Shown here in pieces: positions 35,264 through 45,064 of a stretch of DNA of 64,000 bases; the first letter of the stretch is position 1; each line of letters begins with the position of its first letter. Source of the DNA: Nocardia niigatensis NBRC 100131 (GTDB taxonomy: Bacteria; Actinomycetota; Actinomycetes; Mycobacteriales; Mycobacteriaceae); NCBI RefSeq assembly GCF_000308655.1, contig NZ_BAGC01000026.1, forward strand, positions 62,001 through 126,000. Reading direction: 5' to 3'. A program made the position numbers and the translations under genes. The notes beneath the pieces are model-generated. The model was not told the origin of the DNA. It was given only the letters and a program-made list of their open reading frames with translations, and searched no databases.

Positions 35264-35788
35264 CTACATCCAGGTCAGTGTGATGCCCTTGGCCGCCAGC
35301 CAGTCCTCGAAACTGTGGCCGTGCGCGGCGATGCCGTCGATGGTGGCGGTGGCCGTCTCGATGGCCTGCTGGGCCTCGGTCAGGGTCAGGTAGCCGGCGG
35401 CGTGCGCGGCGAGCAACTCGTCCACGTCGAGCAGCTCGACCTCGCGGCCCTGGCGGACCACCAGATCCAGGTAGTGGTCGACCGACTTCCACTGCTTCGG
35501 GCCGACCTGCGCGAACTCGCCGATGTCGATGTAGTAGTCCTGGTCGCGCAGGTGTGCGGGGGTGAAGTGGAAGACGGTGGCGCGGATGGACACCGTTGGC
35601 AGCAGCCAGGATTCGATGTAGTGGAACTCGGGATGGTCGGACGTGCGGGCCATGTACATGCCCCACGGCTCGATCTGGTACCGCTCCACCTGCCGCACGA
35701 AACCCTTGGGGTCGATATTGGTGAGCTCGTCGATATTGAAGTACTCCACCTTGGGTCGGTGCAGATCTACCGCGGGTGCCCGAGTCAT
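35264..35788 (-). CDS. DUF402 family protein (paralogue 1)
   Basis: 174 residues. The sequence FHYIESWLLPTVSIRATVFHFTPAHLRDQDYYIDIGEF, then YLDLVVRQGREVELLDVDELLAAHAAGYL, resembles DUF402 proteins, as in the mycobacterial gene between coaE and uvrB. DUF402 includes nucleoside phosphatase-like proteins, but no activity is assigned to this branch. ATG 35788 gives the start MTRAPAVDLHRPKVEYFN; another ATG four codons earlier is possible. A paralogue lies at 36493. Confidence 0.8.
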   Translation of the reverse strand: MTRAPAVDLHRPKVEYFNIDELTNIDPKGFVRQVERYQIEPWGMYMARTSDHPEFHYIESWLLPTVSIRATVFHFTPAHLRDQDYYIDIGEFAQVGPKQWKSVDHYLDLVVRQGREVELLDVDELLAAHAAGYLTLTEAQQAIETATATIDGIAAHGHSFEDWLAAKGITLTWM

Positions 35789-36000
35789 GTCATTCAGCAT
35801 CGCGTGTCGGGCGGCGGTCGTCCAGCGGAGCGGCTGTCGCGTCGCCGGCAGATTGCTGGAATCCGGTGCCGCGAGGGGCGAATTTTCCGAAAACGCAATC
35901 TGAAGCGTTCTTGTTTCGCTACTGTGCGGCTGCGCTCTCTTTCGCGCGCTTTCGACCCGCCGCGCCTGGGCGGGTGCCTCAACCCAAGGGATATACCTGC

Positions 36001-36426
36001 ATGAACGCACATACAGCCCGCGCTCGCCGGGTCGGCGTGGGAGTCACGACCTTCGGCGCGGTAGCCGGTGCCATCGTCCTGGCCGCGCCGCAGGCCGGCG
36101 CGTGGCCGTCCGATCTGCAAGTCTCGGGCGGATCCTCCCACAATGTCGGCTGCTCCTACACCCTCACCGCGACCCTGGACGTCGACCGTCTGCTGTCGGT
36201 GAGTTTCCGGGACAACGGCACCGAACTGACCGGCAGTCCGGTCACCCCGTCGATCCTGACCGGGAAGGCCACGCTCAGCTGGACGCCCACCACCGCCGGT
36301 TCACACACGCTGACCGTCACCCAGGATCTGTTCTCGAAATCGATCACCGTCCAGGTGGATCCGGCCAGCAGCTTCGGTAGCTTCGGCTGCGGTCTCAATG
36401 GACTGCTCCCGAGCCTGTCCGGCTAG
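36001..36426 (+). CDS. Secreted protein with Ig-like fold
   Basis: 141 residues. A signal peptide (about 1-34: Arg-rich start, GAVAGAIVLAAPQAGA) precedes a single beta-rich domain with YTLTATLDVDRLLSVSFRDNGTELTGSPVTPSILTGKATLSWTPTTAGSHTLTVTQ, the pattern of bacterial Ig-like (Big_3-type) domains. Two cysteines (GCSY and FGCGL) could form a disulfide. An AAGGGA site lies 9 nt upstream of the ATG. It sits between two DUF402 paralogues on the opposite strand. Confidence 0.75.
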   Translation: MNAHTARARRVGVGVTTFGAVAGAIVLAAPQAGAWPSDLQVSGGSSHNVGCSYTLTATLDVDRLLSVSFRDNGTELTGSPVTPSILTGKATLSWTPTTAGSHTLTVTQDLFSKSITVQVDPASSFGSFGCGLNGLLPSLSG

Positions 36427-36453
36427 TCGGAGGGCGGACAGACCCGTTCCAGC

Positions 36454-36484
36454 CCGCCCGGTCAGTGCTGCACGGACCGGGCGG
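36454..36484. terminator. Hairpin between the secreted protein and DUF402 paralogue 2
   Basis: CCGCCCGGTC pairs with GACCGGGCGG (10 bp, 11-nt loop) between converging genes. Confidence 0.65.
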
Positions 36485-36492
36485 TGTTGTCT

Positions 36493-37077
36493 CTACAGCC
36501 AGCTGAGCGTGATGCCCTGCCCCGCGAGCCAGCGGTCGACATCATGACCGCAGCCGGCGATGCCGTCCACCACCGCGGCCGCCCGCTCGATGGCGAGATG
36601 CGTGCGCGCGGTGTCGAAATGCCCTGCGGCATGGGCGGTCAGCAGCTCGTCGATGCCGACCAGCTCGGGCATCTGGCCCGGGCGCGCCACCACGTGCAGG
36701 TAGTGACTCTCGGCCCGCCACTTCTTGGCCTCGCACGGACCGTACTCGCCGATGTCGAGGTAATAGGTCTGGCCGCGGTCGTGTCCGGGCCGGGTGTGAT
36801 AGACCGTGGCGCGGAGTGTGAGTTCGGGCAGCAGCCAGGACTCGATGTAGTGGAATCGCGGATTGTCCACGGTCCGTTCGACATACAGACCGTACGGTTC
36901 TGCATGTAATCGCTCCACGGGATGTAGAAAACCGCGATAATCGGTCCACGACAGATCCGCGAGATTGAAAAATTCGAGTCTGGGGCGATGCGGGGACACC
37001 GGAGGGGTGTTGCCGATCGTTCGGTGCGGGTGTGCGCCATTGGTGGAATTCCGCTGTGGCGTATGCAGACCGGTCAT
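36493..37077 (-). CDS. DUF402 family protein (paralogue 2)
   Basis: 194 residues. Clearly paralogous to the 35264 gene: FHYIESWLLPELTLRATVYHTRPGHDRGQTYYLDIGEYGPCEAKKWRAESHYLHVVARPGQMPELVGIDELLTAHAAGHF. Both end in GITL-(T/S)-W. The first 28 residues are unrelated to paralogue 1 and may be disordered. Role unknown. Confidence 0.78.
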   Translation of the reverse strand: MTGLHTPQRNSTNGAHPHRTIGNTPPVSPHRPRLEFFNLADLSWTDYRGFLHPVERLHAEPYGLYVERTVDNPRFHYIESWLLPELTLRATVYHTRPGHDRGQTYYLDIGEYGPCEAKKWRAESHYLHVVARPGQMPELVGIDELLTAHAAGHFDTARTHLAIERAAAVVDGIAGCGHDVDRWLAGQGITLSWL

Positions 37078-37417
37078 CGCCCTGCCTCTTCTCGAATCGT
37101 GCGACCAGCGAGCTCAGAGTACACCCGGAAACCGGGATTCAAACCGTCGTACACGGACTGAGATCCATGCGACACCGCAACACGCGTACGACCTGAAATC
37201 CCTTGGGGTAACGGTCAATTCGGACATTAGAAGTCCTTTACCGAATTGTTTGCGGGACTAGAGACTTCGCGCTGCGGGCGGAAATCGAGAATGCGGTGCG
37301 GCGGTGCGAGCCATCGCTCCGCGAAGCCGGTGCCGGGCGGGGGTGAAACTCGGCGGAGTGCCGGGACCCACGCGGTGAACTCCGCCCACGGCGAACGTGG
37401 CGCCGCCTCCCGGGTTC
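37078..37417. other. Intergenic region with a nested inverted repeat
   Basis: About 340 bp between the DUF402 gene and the uvrB promoter. No gene is supported. A relatively AT-rich stretch contains CAATTCGG (37216-37223) and CCGAATTG (37241-37248), a perfect dyad enclosing GGAC/GTCC. It could be an operator or the terminator of a small transcript. Confidence 0.45.
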
Positions 37418-37440
37418 TTGTCGGTGGGTCGTCCTAGGCT
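37418..37440 (+). promoter_or_regulatory. PafBC (RecA-NDp)-type DNA-damage promoter of uvrB
   Basis: TTGTCGGTG (37418-37426), exactly 8 nt, TAGGCT (37435-37440): a perfect match to TTGTCRGTG-N8-TANNNT. The -10 box ends 6 nt before the uvrB ATG. Confidence 0.8.
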
Positions 37441-37446
37441 GGGGAC

Positions 37447-39612
<2,166 letters not shown>

Positions 39613-39737
39613 GAGAAGACTTGCGGCCCAAGCACCTTCGGCAAGCAGCGGGGTGCCGGCGCGGCGAGGGGACGGGCGCAACGCCTGGGAGCGTTCCCCG
39701 CGCGCCGGATGATCCGCCGGGCGGGGAAGCGCCACGG

Positions 39738-40208
39738 TCAGCCCTGCTGGGCCATCCATTCGTTGACGCGACGTTCGGCCTCTTCGCGGGAGACATCCTC
39801 GACTCGTGTCATGACGATCCAGCGGTGGCCGAACGGATCCATGACCCGGCCGAAGCGGTCGCCGGTGACGAAGGTCGCGGGTTCGGCGACGAAGCGGGCG
39901 CCGTTCTCGGAGGCCAGCTTCGAGACGGCGTCCACATCCGGGCAGTAGTGGACGACGCTGGTGTGGACCCAGTCGTCGGCGGGGGCGCGCAGGCCCTCGT
40001 CGGGAATGGGCATGCCGACCTGGATGGTGGAGTCGCCGATGAGGAGTTCGGCGTGCGCGGCCTGGCCGTCGGGAAGATCGTTGCGGCTCAGCACCTTCGC
40101 GCCGAACACGGCGGAATAGAACTCGATCGCCGCATTGGCGTCCGGGACGGCCAGGAAGCAGGTGATGGAGTGGTAGCCCTCGGGAATCGGATTCACTGCG
40201 TTGCTCAT
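39738..40208 (-). CDS. VOC (glyoxalase/PhnB-like) superfamily protein
   Basis: 156 residues. A PhnB-like start (YHSITCFLAVPDANAAIEFYSAVFGAKVLSR), then HAELLIGDSTIQVGMP and the closing FGRVMDPFGHRWIVMTRVEDVS, the usual paired beta-alpha-beta-beta-beta units. Metal-binding residues are not certain. The C-terminal tail SREEAERRVNEWMAQ is typical of PhnB-like proteins. Divergent from an AraC gene 56 bp away. Confidence 0.85.
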   Translation of the reverse strand: MSNAVNPIPEGYHSITCFLAVPDANAAIEFYSAVFGAKVLSRNDLPDGQAAHAELLIGDSTIQVGMPIPDEGLRAPADDWVHTSVVHYCPDVDAVSKLASENGARFVAEPATFVTGDRFGRVMDPFGHRWIVMTRVEDVSREEAERRVNEWMAQQG

Positions 40209-40264
40209 GGGCTCTACTCTCGCCGCCGCGGCGAAGATGGTCTTGTAAGAAAGCGACAGCGACG

Positions 40265-41161
40265 ATGACCACCGGAAATACCGCCGAAGGGGGCGGCGGA
40301 AGCGCTGCCGCGGGCCGGTTCTCGCCACGGCCGGTGCCGCCGCCGGAGACCGCCAAGGGCATCCTGCGGCCCCGCCAGCAGAACGAGGCCAACAATCACT
40401 CCCGGCTGCCTGCCGGCCCACGGGTGTCGCGCTATGTCGAGTGGTATTGGGCGGTGCGCTGGGATCGCCGGGGCCAGCCGCCTTTCCGGGCCGAGGTGCT
40501 GTCGTATCCCTGCGTGAATCTGACCTTCGAGCGCACCCACGAACGCACCGGCGCCTTCGTCACCGGCGTCTGGACCACCAAGTACGTGCGGGAATTGGCC
40601 GGGGAGGGTGAGACTTTCGGCGTCAAGTTCCGGGCCGGCGGCTTCGGTGCGTTCACAGGACTGGACGTCGGGGCGCTCAGTGACACCTCGGTACCGGCAA
40701 CCGATATCTTCCCCGCGGCAGACGCCCTGGCCGAGGCCGTGCTCGCGACCGCCGACGCCGAGCGCCGCCGGGATCTGATCGAGGATTTCCTGGTCGGGGT
40801 TCAGCGCGAGGAGGCCGGCGGGGGAGACGACACCGCCTACCGCCAGGTGCTGACGATCATCGAGGCCATGGAAAATGATCGCGATCTGACCCGGGTCGAC
40901 CAGGTCACCGAGCGATTCGGCATTCCCGTGCGCACTCTGCAGCGGTTGTTCCGCCGCTATGTCGGGGCGGGTCCGAAGTGGGTGCTGCGCCGCTATCGCC
41001 TCCAGGACGGCGCGCATCTGCTGGCCGAGGGTCGCTCCTCGGACCTGGCAGCGCTGGCTCTGGAACTGGGCTACTTCGATCAGGCGCACTTCTCCAACGA
41101 GTTCGCCAAGGAGATCGGGATGCCTCCGCTGGAATACGCCCGCATCTCGATAGCGTCCTGA
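40265..41161 (+). CDS. AraC-family transcriptional regulator
   Basis: 298 residues. N-terminal ligand domain (SRYVEWYWAVRWDRRGQPPFRAEVLSYPCVNLTFE; FGVKFRAGGFGAFTG) and a C-terminal double HTH (VDQVTERFGIPVRTLQRLFRRYVGAGPKWVLRRYRLQDGAHLLAEG; LALELGYFDQAHFSNEFAKEIGMPPLEY). Divergent from the VOC gene, which it probably regulates. The first 45 residues are low-complexity, so an internal start is possible. Confidence 0.88.
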   Translation: MTTGNTAEGGGGSAAAGRFSPRPVPPPETAKGILRPRQQNEANNHSRLPAGPRVSRYVEWYWAVRWDRRGQPPFRAEVLSYPCVNLTFERTHERTGAFVTGVWTTKYVRELAGEGETFGVKFRAGGFGAFTGLDVGALSDTSVPATDIFPAADALAEAVLATADAERRRDLIEDFLVGVQREEAGGGDDTAYRQVLTIIEAMENDRDLTRVDQVTERFGIPVRTLQRLFRRYVGAGPKWVLRRYRLQDGAHLLAEGRSSDLAALALELGYFDQAHFSNEFAKEIGMPPLEYARISIAS

Positions 41162-41248
41162 TTACTGCTGATCCGGGAATAATCCGGGCGCCTGTGAAGT
41201 TGGTTGCCGTGTCACCCAATGGAATATCGATCATTCAAGGAGCGGGCC

Positions 41249-41665
41249 ATGGACGTGCTGGTATTGATCGGACGGATCCTGTTCGTGCTGCTGTTCCTCA
41301 GCTCGGGTTTCGGGCATTTCGCCCAGCGTGCCGCGATGGTGCAGTACGCGCAGTTCAAACGGGTGCCCATGGCGAACCTGGCGGTGCCCGCGTCGGGCCT
41401 CCTGCTGATCGCCGGTTCGCTGAGCGTGCTGCTGGGCGTCTGGGCCGACCTGGGCGCCTTGCTGCTACTGGTCTTCCTGGTGCCGACCGCCTTCCTCATG
41501 CACGCCTTCTGGAAGGAGACCGACGCGGAGGCCAAGCAGACCGAGATGGTGCACTTCAACAAGGACATCGCGCTCGCGGGCGCGGCGCTCATGCTGTTCG
41601 CCTTCTTCGCCCACACCGGCGGGGATCTCGGATTGACACTCACCGGACCGCTTTTCAGCCTCTGA
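41249..41665 (+). CDS. DoxX family membrane protein
   Basis: 138 residues with four hydrophobic helices: VLIGRILFVLLFLSSGFGHF, MANLAVPASGLLLIAGSLSVLLG, LGALLLLVFLVPTAFLMHAFW, ALAGAALMLFAFFAH. This is the DoxX/SURF4-like fold, implicated in redox homeostasis in mycobacteria. Start at ATG 41249 with AAGGAG 6 nt upstream. It is 87 bp from the AraC gene on the same strand. Confidence 0.85.
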   Translation: MDVLVLIGRILFVLLFLSSGFGHFAQRAAMVQYAQFKRVPMANLAVPASGLLLIAGSLSVLLGVWADLGALLLLVFLVPTAFLMHAFWKETDAEAKQTEMVHFNKDIALAGAALMLFAFFAHTGGDLGLTLTGPLFSL

Positions 41666-42019
41666 TCCGATCCGGGGCTCGTTAGTATTGCGCGTCATTG
41701 ATCGGCCCGATTGTGACATCACACAACGAACGGCCCTTGCGCGGTCCGAGGCGATATCGGCTTGTGACGAATCTCCCAGGGCCGCAACAGTGTTGACATA
41801 TTGTGGGCTACGTCGCGGTGCTACGGAAATTCGCTGGTAGCCGAGGTCGTTTCGCGGCGGGAACCGGAATGTGCCCGGACGGTTCGCGCCACGGAAGTGT
41901 GATGTGTTGCGATATCGAATATTTCCGCCGGTTATGCCGCTATTGTCAGGCGAAGTTGCCGCGGTGAAAAACCCACTGTCGAGGATTCCGCGGCCCCGAC
42001 CCTTGTACTTGGAGGAGAA
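41666..42019. other. Intergenic regulatory region upstream of the universal stress protein
   Basis: About 350 bp, less GC-rich than its surroundings. It contains TTGACA (41793-41798) and several TANNNT candidates (TATTGT at 41799 and 41941) but no convincing 17-nt pairing. No gene, tRNA or recognised regulator box is seen. The length suggests a regulated usp promoter. Confidence 0.45.
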
Positions 42020-42472
42020 ATGACCGCCTACCGGACGATCGTCGTCGGTACCGATGGCTCGGACTCGTCGTACGTCGCCGTCGAGCGGGCCGCGGCTCTG
42101 GCCGGCGACGAGGGCGCCACGCTGTACATCGCCTGCGCGTATTTCCCGACCGACGACCGTGATGTGGCCGCCGCCGCGGACGTGCTGAAGGACGAGGCCT
42201 ACCAGGTGCGCGGCTCCGCGCCGACCAGCGAGATCCTGCGCGTCGCGCGGGACAAGGCCATCGCCGTCGGCGCGGTGAACGTGGTGGAGAAGGCCGTCGT
42301 CGGCGAGCCCGTCGAATCCCTGCTGGACCTGGTCAAGGAGGTGGAGGCCGACCTGCTCGTGGTGGGTAACCGCGGCCTCAACACCTTTGCCGGTCGCCTG
42401 CTCGGTTCGGTGCCGTCGGACGTGGCCCGCAAGAGCCGCTGCGACGTGCTGATCGTGCACACCGTGCGCTGA
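42020..42472 (+). CDS. Universal stress protein (UspA family)
   Basis: 150 residues, a single Usp domain resembling the USP gene that precedes uvrA in mycobacteria (Rv1636, as I recall it). Start YRTIVVGTDGSDSSYVAVERAAAL, and the ATP-binding G-2x-G-9x-G-S pattern near the end (GNRGLNTFAGRLLGSVPSDVARKSRCDVLIV). These small proteins bind ATP or cAMP and tune stress physiology. GGAGGAG precedes the ATG. A strong hairpin follows. Confidence 0.93.
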   Translation: MTAYRTIVVGTDGSDSSYVAVERAAALAGDEGATLYIACAYFPTDDRDVAAAADVLKDEAYQVRGSAPTSEILRVARDKAIAVGAVNVVEKAVVGEPVESLLDLVKEVEADLLVVGNRGLNTFAGRLLGSVPSDVARKSRCDVLIVHTVR

Positions 42473-42532
42473 GCGGGGCTCTGCCCCGCACCCGGGAATC
42501 CCGGGGCCTCAGGCCCCGAACCCGCGTTCATA

Positions 42533-42568
42533 CGAAGCGGCCGGGCCCAATCGGGCTCGGCCGCTTCG
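42533..42568. terminator. Bidirectional terminator between usp and the convergent helicase
   Basis: CGAAGCGGCCG-G-GCCC pairs with GGGC-T-CGGCCGCTTCG (one G-U), a long stem between converging genes. Confidence 0.8.
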
Positions 42569-42581
42569 CTGTTCGCAGGGG

Positions 42582-44903
42582 TCAGCGCAGCCGGTGCAGG
42601 ACCTCCGGAAGGTCCTCGGAGTGCACGACCGCCAGCCGCTGGGTGGCGCGGGTCAGCGCCACGTACAGGTCGTTCAGGCCGCGCGGCGACTCGGCCAGGA
42701 TCCGGTGCGGTTCGGCGAGGATGACCGCGTCGAACTCCAGGCCCTTCACGTCGTGGACGGTGAGCACGCGCACCGAATCATCGGTCAGGTGAGCCAGTTC
42801 CGGGGCGAGGTCGTGCGGCACGATGACCGCGGCGGTGCCGGGATGCTCGGCCTCCGCCGCGATCAGGCGCTTGATCTCGTCGGCCAGCTCGGGGGCCGCG
42901 ACCCGGGTCGCGGCCGGCGCGAAGCCGGAGTCGCGGACCGAGCGCGGCGCGGGCGCGGCCGGGTCGATGGCGGTCAGTACGTCGCCCGCCACCGCCATGA
43001 TCTCCGACGGGGTGCGGTAGTTGACCGTCAGCTCGGTGAGCTTCCAGCGTTTGGCCACATAGGGTTCCAGCACCTGCTGCCAGGACGAGGCGCCCGCCGG
43101 GTCACCGGTCTGGGCCACATCGCCGACTGCGGTGATCCAGCGATTCGGGATGCGGCGCATGACCATTCGCCAGGCCATGGCCGAAAGCTCCTGCGCCTCA
43201 TCCACGATGACGTGGCCGTAGGTCCAGGTGCGGTCGCCGGCGGCGCGCTCGGCGGTGGTCTGCCGGGTGCGCACCTGCTGGCGCTCGGCCAGCTGGGAGG
43301 CGTCGATGAGGTCGTAGGCCATGAGCAGTTCGGGGTCCAGGTCGTCCTCGAGGTCCTGGGGCGCGGAGCCGGTCAGGATGTCCAGGGCGTCCTGGGCCTC
43401 GGCCAATTGAGCGCGCCAGCGGCGGCGGGCGCGTTCGCGCTCCTCACTGTCGTCGATGCCGAGCAGTTCGGCCAGCTCGTCCAGCAGCGGGGCGTCCGCG
43501 TCGCTGAATTCGCCGCTGTCGGACCGGTGCAACTCGGCCCGGTCGGCGTGGCTCAGCTGCGGGGCGGCATTGGCCAGGCGCTTGGGGTCGGCCCACAGGC
43601 CGCCCAGCACCTCCTGCGGGGTGAGGATGGGCCACAGTCCGGCGATGGCGCGCTGGATCTCCGGATCCGCCCGCATCTCGTCGCGGATCTCGGTGAGATC
43701 GGTCTGGCTCAACAGGTTTCGCCCGCCCAGCGGATTCGAGCCGATGGCGGCGGCCAGCTGATCGGTGAGCGCGTCGACGACGGCGGCCGCGAAGATGGGC
43801 CGGGCCAGGTTGTGCGGGCGGCGTGAGGAGCGGGCGCGGCCGCGGGCCTTGGTGGCGATCTTGCGGTCCAGTTCCAGCTGATGCCCGTCGAAGTAGAGCC
43901 GGATCGGCTCCCGGGGCACCTCCTGCCAATCCCGCACGCCCTTCTTGAGCACTTCGAGCATGTCCAGCGAGCCCTTGAGCTCTCCGGCGCGCAGCGAATC
44001 CTCCAGCGTCGCCTGCACTCCCGGATACAGGTTGCCGACGGTGGACAGCAGCACGCCGGTCTCACCCAGCGAGGGCAGCACCTGCCCGATGTAGTCGAGG
44101 AAGGTGGAGTTCGGGCCGATGATGAGCACGCCGGCCTTGTCCAACTGCTGCCGGTAGGTGTACAGCAGGTAGGCCGCGCGATGCAGCGCCACCGCGGTCT
44201 TGCCGGTACCGGGCCCGCCCTGCACCACCAGCACGCTCTTGTGCTCGGAGCGGATGATGGCGTCCTGCTCGCTCTGGATGGTCTCGACGATGTCGTTCAT
44301 GTGCCCGGTTCGGGCGGCATTGAGCGCGGCGAGCAGCGCGCTCTCGCTGCCCACGCCGCCGTCGCCGCCGACCACCCCGGCGCGCTGGGCGGCATCCAGG
44401 TCCAGGTACTCGTCGTTGATTCCGGTGACCTTGCGATTGCGCGAGCGGATGTGCCGCCGCCGGGTCACGCCGTCGGGCGCCGCGGTGGTGGCGAGGTAGA
44501 AGGGGCGGGCCATGGGGGCGCGCCAGTCCAGCAGCAGCGTCTCGTAATCGGCGCTCTCGTCGAGGATGCCGATGCGGCCGATGTAGCGATGCTCGCTGTC
44601 ACCGTTCGTCGCGGGATCGCCGGCGTGAGTCCCGGGCTCGCCGGCATGGTCCGGGGCGATGTCGATGCGGCCGAAGCATAGGCCGTGTTCCGCGGCGTCG
44701 TACTTGGCGAGGTCCTCGGAGTACAGCTGGGTGAACGACTCGCGTTCACTGCGGGCCTGCGGCGTGCCGCCGGTCTCCAGCAGCACGGTGCGCAGCCGCC
44801 GCTGGGCGTAGGCGCGCATGCCGTCGAGCTGTTCGTAGAGCTTCGTGAGGTACTGCTGCTCGCGTTCCAGGTCCGGGGAAGCCGCGTTAGCGGAATCGGA
44901 CAC
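42582..44903 (-). CDS. HelD/HelR-type RNA polymerase-associated helicase-like protein
   Basis: 773 residues, UvrD-like superfamily 1 ATPase with the HelD layout: an N-terminal coiled coil (EREQQYLTKLYEQLDGMRAYAQRRL), the short domain IGRIGILDESADYETLLLDWRAPMARPFY, Walker A VVQGGPGTGKTAVALHRAAYLLY, a large HelD-specific insertion, Walker B-like VIVDEAQELSAMAWRM, and LTVHDVKGLEFDAVI with YVALTRATQRL. HelD proteins recycle stalled RNA polymerase; the actinobacterial HelR group protects it from rifamycins. GTG 44903 has GAGGAG 6 nt upstream; TTG 44930 with AAGGAG is an equally possible start. Confidence 0.88.
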   Translation of the reverse strand: MSDSANAASPDLEREQQYLTKLYEQLDGMRAYAQRRLRTVLLETGGTPQARSERESFTQLYSEDLAKYDAAEHGLCFGRIDIAPDHAGEPGTHAGDPATNGDSEHRYIGRIGILDESADYETLLLDWRAPMARPFYLATTAAPDGVTRRRHIRSRNRKVTGINDEYLDLDAAQRAGVVGGDGGVGSESALLAALNAARTGHMNDIVETIQSEQDAIIRSEHKSVLVVQGGPGTGKTAVALHRAAYLLYTYRQQLDKAGVLIIGPNSTFLDYIGQVLPSLGETGVLLSTVGNLYPGVQATLEDSLRAGELKGSLDMLEVLKKGVRDWQEVPREPIRLYFDGHQLELDRKIATKARGRARSSRRPHNLARPIFAAAVVDALTDQLAAAIGSNPLGGRNLLSQTDLTEIRDEMRADPEIQRAIAGLWPILTPQEVLGGLWADPKRLANAAPQLSHADRAELHRSDSGEFSDADAPLLDELAELLGIDDSEERERARRRWRAQLAEAQDALDILTGSAPQDLEDDLDPELLMAYDLIDASQLAERQQVRTRQTTAERAAGDRTWTYGHVIVDEAQELSAMAWRMVMRRIPNRWITAVGDVAQTGDPAGASSWQQVLEPYVAKRWKLTELTVNYRTPSEIMAVAGDVLTAIDPAAPAPRSVRDSGFAPAATRVAAPELADEIKRLIAAEAEHPGTAAVIVPHDLAPELAHLTDDSVRVLTVHDVKGLEFDAVILAEPHRILAESPRGLNDLYVALTRATQRLAVVHSEDLPEVLHRLR

Positions 44904-45064
44904 GGAACGCTCCTCGGTGAGGTCGGGCAAAACGGAACTCCTTGTTCACCACGTCCGCCGTGTTGGGTACGGCGCGCGAAGCATCGAGAACAGAGTTGTC
45001 GAGTCTAGTTCCCGATTCCCTCCCGCGCCGTACCGCCAGGTAACAACACCCGAAACTGCCGGAT

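Noticed and set aside
41712..41725. TGTGACATCACA as a possible CRP site upstream of usp
   Set aside because: The half sites are separated by 2 nt, not the 6 needed for a CRP dimer.
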